From assembly GCA_021813505.1 (NCBI GenBank), contig JAKAKI010000081.1, forward strand, positions 1 to 64,000: DNA of 64,000 bases, written 5' to 3'. This document shows, one piece after another, positions 62,781 to 64,000 of this stretch. Each line of letters starts with the position of its first letter. The first letter of the stretch is position 1. The stretch is from a bacterium. Lineage in GTDB: Bacteria; Zixibacteria; MSB-5A5; WJJR01. The translations under genes and the position numbers were made by a program. Below the pieces are notes generated by a model that was not told where the DNA came from, searched no databases, and saw only the letters and a program-made list of their open reading frames with translations.

Positions 62781-63093
62781 ATATGGTCTTCCGGAACGCC
62801 ACAACAATCATCCCCAATGTAGATAATCGGACCCTGAGGTCGTTGGCGTTCAACAGGCAGCAAGCGCTGGGAGCAATTGACACCAAAATGGTTATATTCC
62901 CATGCCGAAAAAGGGCTTGACGAGGATGGTGCGGGGATGTTTAATGGCGCGACTTGGCTGTCAAATGATGGCCAGGAATGGTGATTTTTTTCACGCGTTA
63001 CGTGTATACCGATCGGGAGCCTGGACACCGATCGGTTGGAAAGAAAACGAAAACACTGGCTCAGAAAACTAAGGTTCGGAAAGGAGAGTTCGG

Positions 63094-63609
63094 ATGAAGC
63101 GGATCGGAATTGTGCTGGCAATCGCGGCCTGTGTGGCGCTGGTCACCGGACCGGCATGGGGACAGGATTCGGCAAAGGCCGCGCCTGCCAAAGCGGCGGC
63201 GAAGCATCAGTATGTCGGCGAGACGAAGTGCAAGATGTGCCACAAGGCCGAGTACGAATCGTGGATGACCACGAAGCACGCGAAGGCCTGGGCCTCGTTG
63301 AAGCCGGAAGAGCAGAAGAAGGCCGAGTGCAACGAGTGCCATATGACCGGCAAGACCGCATCCGACTCGATTTTGGTCAATGTTGGATGTGAATCCTGCC
63401 ACGGACCGGGCTCCGATTACAAGGCGATGAACACGATGAAGAACGCGAAGCTGGCCGCCGAGGCAGGATTGATGCCGATCACCGAGGCGACTTGCACACG
63501 TTGCCATAACAAGAAGAGCCCGAACTTCAAGGAATTCGACCTCACCAAAGCCAAGGATCCGGCAGCGGGCGGAGTCCACAAGCATAGTCCCAAGGCCACC
63601 AAGGGCTAA
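63094..63609 (+). CDS. Tetraheme c-type cytochrome (cytochrome c554-like)
   Basis: A 171-residue exported protein with signal peptide MKRIGIVLAIAACVALVTGP and cleavage probably after AWG. Four CxxCH haem sites occur: CKMCH (46-50), CNECH (79-83), CESCH (99-103) and CTRCH (134-138). YVGETKCKMCHKAEYESW and VGCESCHGPGSDY match the cytochrome c554/multihaem family, usually a periplasmic electron carrier. AAGGAGA lies 6 bases before the ATG. It is followed after one base by a Rieske gene, so it probably takes electrons from a quinol-oxidising Rieske/cytochrome b complex or is a subunit of it. Confidence 0.9.
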   Translation: MKRIGIVLAIAACVALVTGPAWGQDSAKAAPAKAAAKHQYVGETKCKMCHKAEYESWMTTKHAKAWASLKPEEQKKAECNECHMTGKTASDSILVNVGCESCHGPGSDYKAMNTMKNAKLAAEAGLMPITEATCTRCHNKKSPNFKEFDLTKAKDPAAGGVHKHSPKATKG

Positions 63610-63610
63610 G

Positions 63611-64000
63611 ATGAGTCAAAGGCAGGACATAACCCCCGGCGGTTCGCCCATGAACCGCCGGGGATTTTTCGATATCTTCCTGGGGGGTGGAATCGCCGCT
63701 CTCGGCGCCGCGGTCCTCTACCCGCTTGTCCGTTTCGTGATTCCTCCGGAACAGCCGGAAGCAACCGTCTCACAGGTGGTGGCTGCGAAAGTGGGCGAAC
63801 TGGCCCCGAATTCGGGGAAGATATTCCGATTTGGCAAGGACCCGGCGATTCTGGTAATGACACCGAACGGACAGTACCGGGCGTTTACCGCCATCTGCAC
63901 CCACTTGGACTGCACCGTCCAGTACAGTTCGGAGATGCAGCAAATCTGGTGTGCCTGTCACAACGGGCATTACGATCTTAATGGCAACAACATCTCCGGC
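63611..64000 (+). CDS. Rieske iron-sulfur protein, 3' end outside window
   Basis: An open frame of 130 residues to the window end. Twin-arginine-type start NRRGFFDIFLGGGIAALGAA (15-34) is a signal-anchor. The cluster-binding boxes are CTHLDC (96-101; Cys96 and His98 as ligands) and CACHNGHYD (114-122; Cys114 and His117 as ligands, with Cys101 and Cys116 as the usual disulfide pair). This is the Rieske subunit of a cytochrome bc- or b6f-like quinol oxidase. The start may be 63611 (one base after the cytochrome stop) or the ATG at 63650. The cytochrome b subunit would be expected just beyond the window. Confidence 0.9.
   Translation, partial: MSQRQDITPGGSPMNRRGFFDIFLGGGIAALGAAVLYPLVRFVIPPEQPEATVSQVVAAKVGELAPNSGKIFRFGKDPAILVMTPNGQYRAFTAICTHLDCTVQYSSEMQQIWCACHNGHYDLNGNNISG
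63634..63669 (+). terminator. Terminator/attenuator-like hairpin within the Rieske gene start
   Basis: CCCCGGCGGTTC (63634-63645), hexaloop GCCCAT, GAACCGCCGGGG (63652-63663), then ATTTTT (63664-63669). A perfect 12-base GC-rich stem with a T-tract, 24 bases after the cytochrome stop. It lies inside the first codons of the Rieske frame and covers the internal ATG at 63650. Confidence 0.7.

Overview
The window is about 64 kb of a GC-rich genome from a Gram-negative (diderm) bacterium, most likely an uncultivated member of the FCB superphylum (Zixibacteria, Latescibacteria or KSB1-like) rather than a classical Bacteroidota. The sequence evidence is a 2111-residue SprA/Sov-type outer-membrane translocon of the type IX secretion system (T9SS), three secreted proteins with T9SS type-A-like C-terminal sorting domains, an LPS/MsbA glycosyltransferase cluster, apolipoprotein N-acyltransferase, and a MurE with the DNPR motif typical of meso-diaminopimelate peptidoglycan. 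The phylum cannot be fixed from this window alone. No rRNA, tRNA, CRISPR array, prophage or transposase gene was recognised.

Layout. 1-6.3 kb (minus strand): LPS-type glycan genes (two GT9 heptosyltransferase-like, one GT2, one GT4) around an MsbA-like ABC exporter. 6.6-9.2 kb: coaD, rsmD, a ComEA-like helix-hairpin-helix protein and an M28 lipoprotein peptidase. 9.4-15.7 kb: the SprA homologue. 15.9-19.5 kb: murB, a DUF1844-like protein and recG. 19.6-21.4 kb: an unrecognised membrane protein and a repeat-rich spacer. 21.4-23.8 kb: a 14-repeat FG-GAP/VCBS surface protein behind a near-consensus promoter. 24.2-41.3 kb: a complete dcw operon read mraZ-rsmH-ftsL-ftsI-murE-murF-mraY-murD-ftsW-murG-murC-ftsQ-ftsA-ftsZ, with a four-box MraZ operator at one end and an intrinsic terminator at the other. 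41.6-44.1 kb (plus strand): a gingipain-like C25 peptidase. 44.1-53.4 kb (minus): three glycosyltransferases, a FemAB-like protein, a beta-propeller T9SS cargo, lnt and purM. 53.5-61.7 kb (minus): priA, a TPR protein, a DUF4139 protein and valS. 61.9-64 kb (plus): mazG, a tetraheme cytochrome c and the start of a Rieske protein, probably the head of a quinol-oxidising electron-transfer operon.

Much of the window serves envelope construction: peptidoglycan synthesis and division (dcw, murB), LPS core assembly and flipping, lipoprotein maturation (lnt) and protein secretion across the outer membrane (SprA and its cargo).

The structure that gene calls do not explain is repetitive. Degenerate 9-bp tandem repeats (TAGGACCTA, GTGGACNNA and ATGGGAGGY types) occur at seven places, mostly at gene ends or leaders and sometimes read in frame. 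Several palindromic elements also occur, including a perfect 68-bp palindrome, a REPIN-like inverted pair present twice, and palindromes that supply the C-terminus of murE.
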